Source of the DNA: Gaiellaceae bacterium
GTDB lineage: Bacteria > Actinomycetota > Thermoleophilia > Gaiellales > Gaiellaceae
Direction: 5' to 3'
DNA: 64,000 bases
NCBI GenBank assembly: GCA_026002995.1
Contig: BPGK01000001.1
Coordinates: 434,001 to 498,000 of the forward strand
Shown: positions 1 to 8,221 of the stretch, one piece after another
How the letters are laid out: each line of letters begins with the position of its first letter
Position numbering within the stretch: position 1 is the stretch's first letter
Translations under genes and position numbers: made by a program
Notes under the pieces: generated by a model
The model's database searches: none
Told to the model about the DNA's origin: nothing
The model's input: the letters and a program-made list of their open reading frames with translations, nothing else

Positions 1-360
1 GACCCCGAACAGGGCAGCGCCGGGGACGAGCTCGCGCCAGTGCTCGGCGGCGTGCGGCGGGAGCGCCCACGAGAGCACGAGGAGCGCTCCGGCGAGCCCG
101 AGCACAGCTCCCCAGCCTGTCGCCTTCTCGGAAGACTCTCCGATCGAGGCCGCGATGGAGCCGGTGAGCCCGGCTCTCCTAACGATGTCCATCATGCTCT
201 CGTCCAGCTGGCGCGCGACGATCCCGAGGCCGAGCACCACGACGAGCGCGAGCGGGAGCAGCCAAATGAAGAGCCGGTAGGCAAGCGCGGCGCCGAGCAC
301 GCTGCCGCCATCGCTGCGCAGCCTAGTTGCGTGCGGTGACCGACAGCCTCGGCATCGCAA
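1..360 (-). CDS. Partial YihY/BrkB-like membrane protein, runs off the left edge
   Basis: An open minus-strand frame (codons ending at base 1) carries ALAYRLFIWLLP and further hydrophobic segments. This is the N-terminal signature of the YihY/BrkB envelope family (family knowledge). About 70 residues later LPPHAAEHWRELVPGA resembles the 'LP..W..lLPGA' motif, which normally lies about 150 residues after the first one, so the protein is either a short variant or internally deleted. No good ATG/GTG start is visible. A TTG at 360-358 is the nearest candidate, and the frame stays open upstream. The remainder lies outside the window, so it could equally be a pseudogene. Confidence 0.4.
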   Translation of the reverse strand, partial: MRCRGCRSPHATRLRSDGGSVLGAALAYRLFIWLLPLALVVVLGLGIVARQLDESMMDIVRRAGLTGSIAASIGESSEKATGWGAVLGLAGALLVLSWALPPHAAEHWRELVPGAALFGV

Positions 361-752
361 GTTGCGAGGGTCAACACGAGGGCGAGCGCGCTGGAGGGTG
401 TGGGCGAGGCAAGCCCCGCTCCTCCGGGCGGTGGACGGTCGGGGCGTACCGCGCAACACCGGGGTCAGGTCCCTTTCGTTGCGCGCGCTCGATGCCTTCC
501 CTCGCTGCAACACGGGAGACCTGACCCCCCGTCCCGCCGGAGGGTTCGCCAGCCGATCTCCGAAAGGGGCGCCAGCGGCCCCTAGGTCGTCGCGCGCTGT
601 GCCAGGTCGAGGGCGCGGATGCGGAGACGATCGAGCCGCGTGTCTGCGACCCGCCGCCGCACAAGCTCTGCGAGCTGGCCGGCGAGCGTCTCGACCGCGG
701 TCCTGATGCTCGCGGTCGGGTCGGTTGACGCTTCATGCGCGGCGCAGGCTAG
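361..752. other. Gene-poor gap holding a REP pair
   Basis: Only the REP-pair repeat at 436-530 is recognisable here. A 72-codon minus-strand frame (582-800) overlaps the DUF4396 remnant and has no family signature. No promoter, RNA gene or terminator was identified. Confidence 0.5.
436..530. repeat. REP-pair (BIME-like) element, copy A
   Basis: GGGGTCAGGTC at 461-471 faces its inverse GACCTGACCCC at 518-528, giving inverted heads around a core with CAACG/CGTTGC segments. The whole unit, including the flank GTACCGCGCAACACC, is about 90-95% identical by eye to the reverse complement of 20949-21045. The 11-base core is shared with the single repeats around the RAYT gene at 61 kb, so it is probably a non-autonomous product of that or a related transposase. 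Confidence 0.8.
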
Positions 753-1209
753 TCTCGCCCGGCGGGCGTCCACCGCCTCGCCGCGAGCGCGACGAACCAC
801 TGCCTGACCGGCTGCAGGATCGGCGAGGTGCTCGGCCTCGTCCTCGCCACCTGGTGGGGCTGGGGGAACGCGGCGTCGATTCGCGCTCGCGGTCGCGCTC
901 GCGTTCTTCCTCGGCTACTCGCTGACCATGATCCCCCTGCTCCGCGCGGGCACGGCGCTCGAGGGCGCCATCGGGATCGCCCTCGTTGCGGACACCCTCT
1001 CCATCGCCACGATGGAGATCACGGACAACGCGATCCTGCTCGCCTGGCCGGGAGCTATGGAGGCGGGTCTCGGGGATCTCCTCTTCTGGGCCTCACTCGC
1101 GATCGCTCTCGCCGTCGCCTGGTGGCCGACGTTCCTCGTGAACCGTGCGCTCATCAGACGTGGCAAGGGCCACGCGCTCGCGCACGCGGCGCACGGCCAC
1201 GGGCACTGA
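753..1209 (+). pseudogene. DUF4396 membrane protein gene, frameshifted
   Basis: One frame gives NHCLTGCRIGEVLGLVLATWWGWGN at about 795-870. The next, from about 890, gives FALAVALAFFLGYSLTMIPL and continues to the stop at 1209 with a C-terminal GHALAHAAHGHGH. Placed end to end these match the DUF4396 pattern (HCL.GC.IGEVLG, GY.LT..PLLRAG, FW.SL...A, RGKGHA..H). The two parts are in different frames, joined at about 885-890 in a CG-rich run, and no start codon precedes the first part after the TAG at 750. Either an inactivated gene or a sequencing indel. Internal ATG 928 would give only a 93-residue remnant. Confidence 0.65.
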
Positions 1210-1215
1210 ACGCGC

Positions 1216-2142
1216 TCAGCCGGTCCGGGCCCAGGGGCGCGGGTGCGGGAGCGGCGTGAGGACGGGCTCGAGTTGCGCCCGCAGGTGCTCGAAGGCCGGC
1301 GGGAGGACGAGCGCCTCCCCGAGGTGCTCCGGATCCTCGTCCACTGCGAAGCCCGGCCCCTTCGTCGCGATCTCGAAGAGGACGCCGCTCGGCTCGCGGA
1401 AGTAGATCGAGCGGAACCAGAAGCGGTCGATGATCGGCGACGGACGCAGACCGACTGCTGCGACGCGCTCGTGCCAGGCCGCGTGGTCCTCGAGCTCCGA
1501 CGCCCAGGCGACGTGGTGGACAGTGCCGGCGCCGCTGAGGCCGCGATCCGCGGGCGGCTCGTCGTAGACGTAGAGCCCTCCGCGACTCGCGCCGCGCGCC
1601 TCCCAGGAGGAGGCGTCCACCGCTCGCAGCTCGAGCACGTCCTCGAGCAACGTCCGGCTCGCCTCGGGGTCGACCGCGTACGCGCGCACGGCGTCGAATC
1701 CCTGGAGAGCGTGCTCGGCCGGCACCTCCGGGTGCTCCGCGAGGAGCGGCGCATCGCTCGTGTGCGAGACGACGAGCCGTTGGCGGAGCCCCTCCGGATC
1801 CTCGAACGAGAGCACGCCCTCGCTCCGCGTGACCCGCTGCGCCTCGCCTGCAAGCCGCGCCTCCCAGAAGTCGAGCGCCTCCTCCGAGGCGACGCGCCAG
1901 TCCACCGTGTGCACCATCCCCGCCCCGGCGCGCCCACGACGTACCCCGGGGTACTCGAAGAATGTGATGTCGGCTCCGGGGCTGCCCTGCTCGTCGGCGT
2001 AGAAGAGGTGGTAGACGGTCGGGTCGTCCTGGTTGACGGTCTTCTTCACCATCCGCAGGCCGAGGACGCGGGTGTAGAAGTCCACGTTCCGCGGCGCGTC
2101 CGCCGTGATGCACGTGACGTGGTGGATGCCGTCGAGTCTCAC
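1216..2142 (-). CDS. Ring-cleaving (extradiol/VOC family) dioxygenase
   Basis: 308 residues with two VOC (glyoxalase/bleomycin-resistance fold) modules, about residues 1-130 and 150-285. Candidate metal ligands of the family are visible: His in IHHVTCIT near the N-terminus, His in VHHVAWAS, and Glu in GVLFEIATKG. Such enzymes (MhqO/LinE-like) open hydroquinone or catechol rings using Fe(II) in the cytosol; the substrate here is not deducible. GTG 2142 was chosen because a TAGGGT box ends 7 bases upstream; GTG 2151 is an in-frame alternative. It stands alone, diverging from the glycosyltransferase gene. Confidence 0.8.
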   Translation of the reverse strand: MRLDGIHHVTCITADAPRNVDFYTRVLGLRMVKKTVNQDDPTVYHLFYADEQGSPGADITFFEYPGVRRGRAGAGMVHTVDWRVASEEALDFWEARLAGEAQRVTRSEGVLSFEDPEGLRQRLVVSHTSDAPLLAEHPEVPAEHALQGFDAVRAYAVDPEASRTLLEDVLELRAVDASSWEARGASRGGLYVYDEPPADRGLSGAGTVHHVAWASELEDHAAWHERVAAVGLRPSPIIDRFWFRSIYFREPSGVLFEIATKGPGFAVDEDPEHLGEALVLPPAFEHLRAQLEPVLTPLPHPRPWARTG

Positions 2143-2149
2143 CTCCGCC

Positions 2150-2155
2150 ACCCTA
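2150..2155 (-). promoter_or_regulatory. -10 box (TAGGGT) of the dioxygenase gene
   Basis: TAGGGT on the minus strand, 7 bases before GTG 2142, with no Shine-Dalgarno between. No convincing -35 box seen. Confidence 0.4.
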
Positions 2156-2207
2156 CAGCTCGACCGGCCGCAAGCGTCGCGACGCGCCCTCTGCGCTCGT
2201 CGGTCGC

Positions 2208-2213
2208 TAGTGT
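2208..2213 (+). promoter_or_regulatory. -10 box (TAGTGT) of the GT4 operon
   Basis: TAGTGT followed by 8 bases and GTG 2222. This favours GTG 2222 over the in-frame GTG at 2210, which would lie inside the box. Confidence 0.5.
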
Positions 2214-2221
2214 CCGACCCT

Positions 2222-3367
2222 GTGAAGATCGGGATCGTCGTCCCGTTCTCCTGGTCCTTCTGGGGCGCGGTCGTCGAGCACGCCGAGTGCCAGGCGGCTG
2301 CCCTCGAGGCGCTCGGCCACGAGGTACGGGTTCTCATGGGCAACGACCCGCCCGGACAGTTCACGCGCGTGCTCCACCCACGTGTGGGTCGTCACGGAAA
2401 CCCGCCGCGCAGCGTGATCCCGGTCGGGCGCTCGGTCATCGTCCCGGCCAACGGCTCGCTGCCGAACATCGTGCTCTCTCCGCGCGCGTACTTCCGGATC
2501 AAGCAGGCGCTCGAGCGCGAGCGCTTCGATGTCCTCCACCTGCACGAGCCGATGACGCCGGCGATCTGCACCGCGACCCTCGTGCTCGCCCGGACGCCGC
2601 TCGTCGCCACCTTCCATGCGTCCGGCGAGCTTCGATGGCTGCGGTACGGGACGCCGCTGTGGGGGTTCCTCATCGATCGCATCGACTACCGGATCGCGGT
2701 CTCCGAGCAGGCGCGCGCCTCGCAGGCACGGTGGCTGCCCGGGAGCTACGAGGTCATCCCGAACGGCGTCCTCGTCCCCGACGACGCGCCGCCCGGTGAA
2801 CGGGAGCACCGCATCGTCTTCGCCGGCCGACACGAGCCTCGGAAGGGACTGCACGTCCTCCTCCGCGCGTGGCCCGAGATCCGGCGCCGGACCGGTCTCC
2901 GCCTCACCGTCGCCGGCGCCGACCCGCTTGCAGTCCGTCTCCTCCTCGCGCGACTGCGCGTCCCGGACGACGGGATCGACGTCGTCGGCTTTCTGAGCCA
3001 GGACGACCTCACGGAGACGCTGCTCCGTGCGAAGGCGCTCGTCGCCCCCTCGCTCGGGCAGGAGAGCTTCGGGATGGTTCTGACGCGCGCGTACGCGTGC
3101 TCGCTCCCGGTCGTCGCCTCGGATATCCCGGGCTACCGCGAGGTGCTCACGCCCGAGGCGGCGGTCGCGGTACCGCCCGGCAACGTGAGCGCGCTCGTCG
3201 ACGCGGTCGAGCGGCTCGTGGCCGACGAGCCGCGTCGCGAGGCGATGGGTCGCGCCGGTCGCGCGCTCGCTGTCGAGCACTACGCCTGGCCGAAGATCGC
3301 CGAGCGCCTCGTACGGATCTACGAGTCCGTCGTCGATGTCGGCCGGGGAGCGGCGCAGGCGGCGTGA
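2222..3367 (+). CDS. GT4-family glycosyltransferase (PimA/WcaA-like)
   Basis: 381 residues with a GT-B fold. The N-terminal domain begins KIGIVVPFSW and contains the LHLHEPM segment; HASGELRWLRYG follows. The C-terminal domain carries AGRHEPRKGL (Arg/Lys donor-phosphate contacts) and PSLGQESFGMVLTRAYA, the E-x7-E region of retaining GT4 enzymes with the second Glu replaced. Closest in feel to actinobacterial phosphatidyl-inositol mannosyltransferases, so a sugar-nucleotide-dependent lipid or polysaccharide glycosylation at the inner membrane face is likely; the acceptor is unknown. It is the first gene of a three-gene run overlapping the flippase-like gene by 4 bases (GTGA). Confidence 0.85.
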   Translation: MKIGIVVPFSWSFWGAVVEHAECQAAALEALGHEVRVLMGNDPPGQFTRVLHPRVGRHGNPPRSVIPVGRSVIVPANGSLPNIVLSPRAYFRIKQALERERFDVLHLHEPMTPAICTATLVLARTPLVATFHASGELRWLRYGTPLWGFLIDRIDYRIAVSEQARASQARWLPGSYEVIPNGVLVPDDAPPGEREHRIVFAGRHEPRKGLHVLLRAWPEIRRRTGLRLTVAGADPLAVRLLLARLRVPDDGIDVVGFLSQDDLTETLLRAKALVAPSLGQESFGMVLTRAYACSLPVVASDIPGYREVLTPEAAVAVPPGNVSALVDAVERLVADEPRREAMGRAGRALAVEHYAWPKIAERLVRIYESVVDVGRGAAQAA

Positions 3368-4458
3368 CCCGCGTTCGTCGGCTCGCGCGGAACGGCTGGG
3401 CGCAGGGCGTCGGAACCGCGCTCGCCCTCGTCGCGGTCGCGACGCTCCTCTGGTGGCGCGGCCCCGACTGGGGGGCTGTCTGGCACGCGTTCGACCTCGT
3501 CCTCTGGAGTTGGATCGTCCTCGCGGTGGCGCTGAACGTCGTCTCGACGACGTTCCGCGCGCTCTCCTGGTCGCTGACGATCGGGCAGGCGCTCCCGAGG
3601 AACGAGCATCCGCGCCTCGTCCACGTCTTCTCCGCGTTCGGTGTCGGGTTGCTCGCGAACGCGGTCGTTCCCGGCCGGATCGGCGAGCTCGCGCGCGTCG
3701 CGACGCTTCGCCGTCATCTCCCCGAGGCGCCGAGCGGGACGAGCGCGACGCTCGTCGGCACGGTCGTCGCGCACCGGCTCTTCGACCTCGTGCCGGCCAC
3801 GATCCTCGTCGTCTGGGTGCTCCTCACCGCGGAGGTTCCGCACTGGGCCGTGGTCGGCCTCTTGATCACGACCGGGGTCGGCTTCGCGCTCTTCGCGCTC
3901 GCCTGGCTCGGCGCCAAGCGGCAGCAGCGGCCGATCGTTCGCGACGGCGCGAGCTCGCTCCGTCATCTCATCGGGATGGCGCGACAGGGACTCACGGTGC
4001 TGAAGGCGCCGCTCCCGCTCGCGGGGGCGGTTCTCCTCCAGTGCCTCGGCTGGCTCATGCAGCTCTTCGCGGTCTACGCGACGATGCAGGCCTTCTCGAT
4101 GGACGTCCCCCTGCCGGCGGCCGGGCTCGTCCTCTGCCTCATGAACGTCGCGATGATCGTCCCGCTCTGGCCCGGGAACGTCGGGCTCGTGCAGGCGGCG
4201 GTCGCGCTGCCGCTGCGTAACTACGGCGTCGCCTATCCCGTTGGCTTCGCCTTCGGCCTCGCCTTGCAGGGCCTCGAGGTCGCAGTCGGGGTGGGCCTCG
4301 GGCTGATCGCGCTCGCGCGCGAGGGCATCTCCTTCGCGATGCTCCGCCGGCTGGAGTCCGTGGAGGAGTCGAGGGAGGACGTCCTCGCGGAGGTGCGCGA
4401 GCTGGTCGAGGAGCTCGATCACGAGGTTGCGCGTGAGGGTGCTCCTCTGTCCCGCTAG
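3364..4458 (+). CDS. Lysylphosphatidylglycerol-synthase-type / flippase-like membrane protein
   Basis: 364 residues with about eight hydrophobic segments. It resembles the LPG_synthase_TM (UPF0104) family, with PGRIGELARVATLRR near residue 100 and WPGNVGLVQAAVALPL near residue 275, both family signatures. Members sit next to glycosyltransferases and are thought to move or modify lipid-linked substrates. The C-terminus ends in an acidic, probably helical tail (ESREDVLAEVRELVEEL). The GTG start overlaps the stop of the preceding glycosyltransferase, so the two are probably co-translated. Confidence 0.8.
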   Translation: MTRVRRLARNGWAQGVGTALALVAVATLLWWRGPDWGAVWHAFDLVLWSWIVLAVALNVVSTTFRALSWSLTIGQALPRNEHPRLVHVFSAFGVGLLANAVVPGRIGELARVATLRRHLPEAPSGTSATLVGTVVAHRLFDLVPATILVVWVLLTAEVPHWAVVGLLITTGVGFALFALAWLGAKRQQRPIVRDGASSLRHLIGMARQGLTVLKAPLPLAGAVLLQCLGWLMQLFAVYATMQAFSMDVPLPAAGLVLCLMNVAMIVPLWPGNVGLVQAAVALPLRNYGVAYPVGFAFGLALQGLEVAVGVGLGLIALAREGISFAMLRRLESVEESREDVLAEVRELVEELDHEVAREGAPLSR

Positions 4459-5377
4459 CCTCAAGGGCGTCCTCGAGGCGGATGCGGCCGCGGCGGCGCT
4501 CGCGCGCGGGGTGCGCGCCGCCGGGGGCGTGGCGGACGAGCTGCCCGTCGCCGACGGCGGCGAGGGGACCGCGCGGACGCTGCGGGCGGCGCTCGGCGGC
4601 GAGTGGCGCGTTGCGGACGTGCACGATCCGCTTGGCCGCCCGCTCCGCGCGCGCTGGCTTCTCCTGCCCGACGGGAGCGCGGTGGTCGAGGCGGCGGCGG
4701 CGATCGGGCTCCCGCTCCTCGCTCCCGAGGAGCGCGATCCGCTTCGCGCCTCGAGTCGCGGGCTCGGTGAGCTCGTACGCGCGGCGCTCTCCGCGGAGCC
4801 GTCCGGGCTGATCATCGCGCTCGGCGGCTCTGCGACGGTCGACGGCGGCGTCGGGCTCCGCGAGGTAATCCGCGAGCTCCCAGTGCCGACGACCGTCCTC
4901 TGCGACGTCCTGACGCCGCTCGCGGGCGCAGCGTCGCTCTTCGGCCCGCAGAAGGGCGCGAGTCCCGAGGAGGTCGCGATCCTCGAGCGCAGGCTCCTCG
5001 AGGACGCCGAGCTCCAGCCTTACGCCGACCTCCCGGGCGCGGGGGCGGCGGGCGGGCTCGGCGCCGCCCTCGCGTCGCTCGGGGGGCGCCTCGTCCCCGG
5101 CGCGGCGGCGGTGCTCGACCTGGCCGGCTTCGACAGGCGTCTCGCGGCGGCCGACTTCGTGGTCACTGGGGAGGGCCAGGTCGATCGGACGACGGCCGAG
5201 GGGAAAGCCCCCGCGGAGGTCGTCCGGCGCGCCGCGCGCGCGGGCGTGCGCTGCGTCGTCTTCGGTGGTCGGGTGGTCGAGAGCGTTCCGGGCGCCGAGA
5301 CCGTTGCGCTCTCCGGAGATCCCGCGCGCGCAGAGGCCGACCTCGTCGAGCTCGGGAGCCGCCTCGTGCAGGGCTGA
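4433..5377 (+). CDS. glxK: Glycerate kinase (GlxK/GarK family)
   Basis: 314 residues, slightly shorter than the usual 370-380. N-terminal LLCPASLKGVLEA corresponds to the family's 'iaPDSFKGslsa'. ELPVADGGEGTARTL, IALGGSATVDGGVG and VTGEGQVDRTTAEGKAP are hallmark motifs for ATP and glycerate binding. The product would phosphorylate D-glycerate (2-phosphoglycerate in most of this family) and feed glycolysis. GTG 4433 is used; an in-frame TTG at 4427 is possible. It lies 26 bases inside the end of the flippase-like gene. Confidence 0.85.
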   Translation: MRVLLCPASLKGVLEADAAAAALARGVRAAGGVADELPVADGGEGTARTLRAALGGEWRVADVHDPLGRPLRARWLLLPDGSAVVEAAAAIGLPLLAPEERDPLRASSRGLGELVRAALSAEPSGLIIALGGSATVDGGVGLREVIRELPVPTTVLCDVLTPLAGAASLFGPQKGASPEEVAILERRLLEDAELQPYADLPGAGAAGGLGAALASLGGRLVPGAAAVLDLAGFDRRLAAADFVVTGEGQVDRTTAEGKAPAEVVRRAARAGVRCVVFGGRVVESVPGAETVALSGDPARAEADLVELGSRLVQG

Positions 5378-5503
5378 GCGCCGCTCGGGTCGGCGGCCGG
5401 GACGGCGGCGCCCTGCTCCGCATAGTGGGATCCCTCGATCGAGGGAGAGAAGCCGGGCGCGGGATTCCGAGCTTTGAGGGCGGAGCGACTCCGAGCCCCT
5501 GCC

Positions 5504-7537
5504 ATGGCCGAGACACCGAGCGCGATCACCACCACCGCACGCACGCGTCGAGCAGCGCAGCCCGTGCGGACGACGCCCGCGCCTGCGGTGGCGCACGGGC
5601 TCCCGCGCTTCGTCGACGGCCGCCGGCCGGATCCGGAGACGCCCGCTCGCAAGGCGCTCGTGCGGGGAGTCGCCGTCGGCGCGCTCCTCGTCACGTTCGC
5701 GTACCTCGGCTGGCGCGTCGCCTTCACGCTCGACCCCGCCTACCTGTGGGTGGCGATCCCGCTGCTCGTGCTCGAGGCGCACAACGCGCTCGGGCTCGGT
5801 CTCTTCACCGTCGGCCTCTGGGACGTCGACGCGGGTCCGCGCGTAGCGCCTGTCACGAGCACTCGCCACCGCGTCGCCGTGCTGATCCCGACGTACAACG
5901 AGCCGCTCGAGGTCCTCACGCCGACGGTGGCGGCGGCGGTCGCGCTCGAGCCGGCGTGCGAGACGTGGATCCTCGACGACGGCCGGAGGCCCGAGGTCGC
6001 CGAGCTCGCCCGCGAGCTCGGCGCCCGCTACCTGACGCGACCCGACAACCGCGACGCGAAGGCGGGCAACCTGAACCACGCGCTCGACGTCGTGGATGCC
6101 GACATCGTCGCCGTGCTCGACGCCGACCACGTCCCCGGCCCGGACTTCCTGCGGAACACGCTCGGGTACTTCGACGACCCGTCCGTGGCGCTCGTGCAGA
6201 CGCCGCAGGACTTCTACAACATGGACTCCTTCGAGCACGAGCGGAGGCGCGGAGGCAGGCTCTTCCTCGAGGAGGCGGTGTTCTACCGGGTTATCGCGGC
6301 CGGGAAGAACCGCTTGGGCGCGGCCTTCTGGTGTGGCACGTCGGCTCTGCTTCGCACCGCGGCGCTTCGGGACGTCGGTGGAGTCGCCACCGGCTCGGTG
6401 ACGGAGGACATGCACACGACGATCCGGCTCCACCGCCGCGGCTGGAAGAGCGTCTACCACAACGAGGTGCTCGCCCGCGGCCTCGCTCCGCGCAACGCCT
6501 CCGAGTACCTCGCGCAGCGGCGGCGCTGGGCGGCAGGGGCCATGCAGGTGGTGCGCCTCGAGCGCCCGATCACAGGGCCGGGGCTGACCCTGGGCCAGCG
6601 GCTCGGCTACGCGGCGACGCTCTGGGCGTGGTGGGACTCGTGGCGCACGCTCGGGTACATCGTCCTGCCGATAGTGGTGGTCGCGACGGGGGCGATTCCG
6701 ATAGCCGCTCCGCTCGCTCTCTTCGGTCCGCTCTTCCTCGGCATGCTCGGGCTCCAGTTCCTTGCGCTGCGGCTCCTCGCCCGCGGCTACTACCCGCCCG
6801 TCCTCTCGCTCGTGTTCGAGTTCCTCCGCATGCCGGCCGTCGTCCCCGGGACGCTCGCTCTCCTGCGGCCGAAGAGCGGACGCTTTGCGGTCACGCCGAA
6901 GGGGCCGAGCGAGGAAGGGAGGCGGCGGATCCGGCTGCCGCTGCTCATGCGGGTGCTCCTGGTGGCGGCGCCCGCGGCCCTGGCCTGGTTCGCCCTCACG
7001 ATCTCCGGTCTCACGCCGCTCAGCTACCCCGTGCCCGGCGTGGCGGTCGGTGCCGCCGCGTTCCTCGTCGCGAACACGCTCCTGCTCGTGGCGGCGGCGC
7101 GGCGGATCCGCTCGGATCGGTTCGCCACCGACCAGCGACTCGGCACGCGCCTTCCGGTTCGGATCGTCGGATCGTTCGCCGGTCGCGAGTGCACGATCCT
7201 CGACGTGTCGCTCTCGGGCGCTCGGGTCGTTCTCGCCGGCGGGCCGACCGCGGCTGAGGGAGGAGAGCTCGCGCTCGACCTCCCGGGCGGGCGGGTCGTC
7301 CTCGACGCGACCATCGAGCGCCGGGTCGACGCCAACGGCGGAAGCGAGCTCGGAGTGCGCTTCCGTCCCGGCCAGCGGCGCGCCGTCGCCGACCTCGCGC
7401 TCGCGCTCTTCTCGCTCGCGCAGTCGCCCTCCGGCACGACTCGGGAGGACGGCTCGGAGCCTCGTCCCGCCCCCTCGCCCCTCAGCGAGGAGCTCGAGGA
7501 GCGCGACGCGCTGCCCGCGTCGGTCAGGGTCGCCTGA
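5504..7537 (+). CDS. Cellulose-synthase-like GT2 glycosyltransferase with C-terminal PilZ domain
   Basis: 677 residues. Two N-terminal membrane helices precede a GT2 domain with LIPTYNEP, ILDDGRRPEV, VLDADHVPG (DxD, about residue 206), VTEDMHT (TED, about 300) and QRRRWAAGAMQ (QxxRW, about 337). More membrane helices follow, then a PilZ module from about residue 540 with RLGTR and DVSLSGARV, the c-di-GMP-binding RxxxR / (D/N)xSxxG elements. It therefore probably synthesises and exports a beta-glucan-type polymer under c-di-GMP control. No BcsB or cellulase partner is adjacent. ATG 5504 chosen; an in-frame TTG lies at 5474. Confidence 0.85.
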   Translation: MAETPSAITTTARTRRAAQPVRTTPAPAVAHGLPRFVDGRRPDPETPARKALVRGVAVGALLVTFAYLGWRVAFTLDPAYLWVAIPLLVLEAHNALGLGLFTVGLWDVDAGPRVAPVTSTRHRVAVLIPTYNEPLEVLTPTVAAAVALEPACETWILDDGRRPEVAELARELGARYLTRPDNRDAKAGNLNHALDVVDADIVAVLDADHVPGPDFLRNTLGYFDDPSVALVQTPQDFYNMDSFEHERRRGGRLFLEEAVFYRVIAAGKNRLGAAFWCGTSALLRTAALRDVGGVATGSVTEDMHTTIRLHRRGWKSVYHNEVLARGLAPRNASEYLAQRRRWAAGAMQVVRLERPITGPGLTLGQRLGYAATLWAWWDSWRTLGYIVLPIVVVATGAIPIAAPLALFGPLFLGMLGLQFLALRLLARGYYPPVLSLVFEFLRMPAVVPGTLALLRPKSGRFAVTPKGPSEEGRRRIRLPLLMRVLLVAAPAALAWFALTISGLTPLSYPVPGVAVGAAAFLVANTLLLVAAARRIRSDRFATDQRLGTRLPVRIVGSFAGRECTILDVSLSGARVVLAGGPTAAEGGELALDLPGGRVVLDATIERRVDANGGSELGVRFRPGQRRAVADLALALFSLAQSPSGTTREDGSEPRPAPSPLSEELEERDALPASVRVA

Positions 7538-7579
7538 ACGTCTCGGCTCGCCCCGAGCGCCGAGCGACCCGGGAGACGG

Positions 7580-7990
7580 TCAGCGCGCTTCCGCGACGGC
7601 GAGTCGGTCGGCCATCGCCTCGAGCAGCTTCCAGGCGACCTGGGGCCGAGCCTCGACGAAGGGGCGGAACACGAAGACGGGAAGCGTGTACGTGTGGAGG
7701 TCGGTCGCTGCCGTGACCGTGGCGGTGCGGGGGCGACGGTCGATGAGCGCGATCTCGCCGAATGCCGACCCCGGCCCGAGCCGCCCGACCTCCTCGCCGC
7801 GCACCTCGACCGTCGCCTCGCCGCTCTCGACGACGAAGAACACGAGACCTCCTTCTCCCTCGAGCGCGACCTTCTGACCCGCGGAGAAGCGCCGCTCGTT
7901 GAACTCCTCGGCGAGGCTCTCGAGGTCCTTCTCGTCGAGGTCGGAGAAGAGGCTGACCTTGCGCAGGAGCTCGGTGCTCGGCTTCGCCAT
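7580..7990 (-). CDS. Stand-alone cyclic-nucleotide-binding (cNMP) domain protein
   Basis: 136 residues, almost all one cNMP-binding domain. LRKVSLFSDLDEKDLESLA opens it. The phosphate-binding cassette reads FGEIALIDRRPRTATV, the classical 'GE.al....R.a.v'. There is no helix-turn-helix, so it is not a complete Crp/Fnr regulator; it may sense cAMP or cGMP and act on a partner, or be a small regulatory subunit. ATG 7990 is preferred over an upstream in-frame ATG (8002) because a TATGAA box ends 7 bases before it. Confidence 0.8.
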   Translation of the reverse strand: MAKPSTELLRKVSLFSDLDEKDLESLAEEFNERRFSAGQKVALEGEGGLVFFVVESGEATVEVRGEEVGRLGPGSAFGEIALIDRRPRTATVTAATDLHTYTLPVFVFRPFVEARPQVAWKLLEAMADRLAVAEAR

Positions 7991-7997
7991 GGCCCGA

Positions 7998-8003
7998 TTC
8001 ATA
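7998..8003 (-). promoter_or_regulatory. -10 box (TATGAA) of the cNMP-domain gene
   Basis: Minus-strand TATGAA, 7 bases ahead of ATG 7990. It overlaps the upstream ATG 8002, arguing against that start. Confidence 0.45.
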
Positions 8004-8023
8004 CACGATGTGCGGCTTGCGCG

Positions 8024-8221
8024 TCAGGAGGGGCTCGGAGGCGCGAGCTCTTCGACCCGCAGCTCGGCCGCCTCGAGCAGCGCCACGCAGGCCTTGTAGA
8101 GCTCCTGGCCTCGCTCGAAGAGCGCGATCGCCTCGTCGACGGGAACCTCGCCGCGCTCGAGCTGCGAGACGACCTCCTCGAGCTCGCGCTGGAGCTCCTC
8201 GAACGTGCGCTCGTGGCTCAC
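8024..8221 (-). CDS. xseB: Exodeoxyribonuclease VII small subunit
   Basis: 65 residues, the standard size. FEELQRELEEVVSQLERGE and the IALFERGQELYKAC segment match XseB (two helices forming a coiled coil). It partners XseA to degrade single-stranded DNA in both directions in repair. The start ATG overlaps the stop of xseA by 4 bases, implying co-translation. Confidence 0.95.
   Translation of the reverse strand: MSHERTFEELQRELEEVVSQLERGEVPVDEAIALFERGQELYKACVALLEAAELRVEELAPPSPS

Noticed and set aside
582-800. 72-codon minus-strand frame
   Set aside because: Overlaps the DUF4396 remnant, no start signal and no recognisable domain.
4139-6460. Long minus-strand open frame (about 770 codons), and similar long frames opposite other genes
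   Set aside because: Arg/Pro/Gly-rich translation without motifs, opposite well-supported genes; expected shadows at this GC content.
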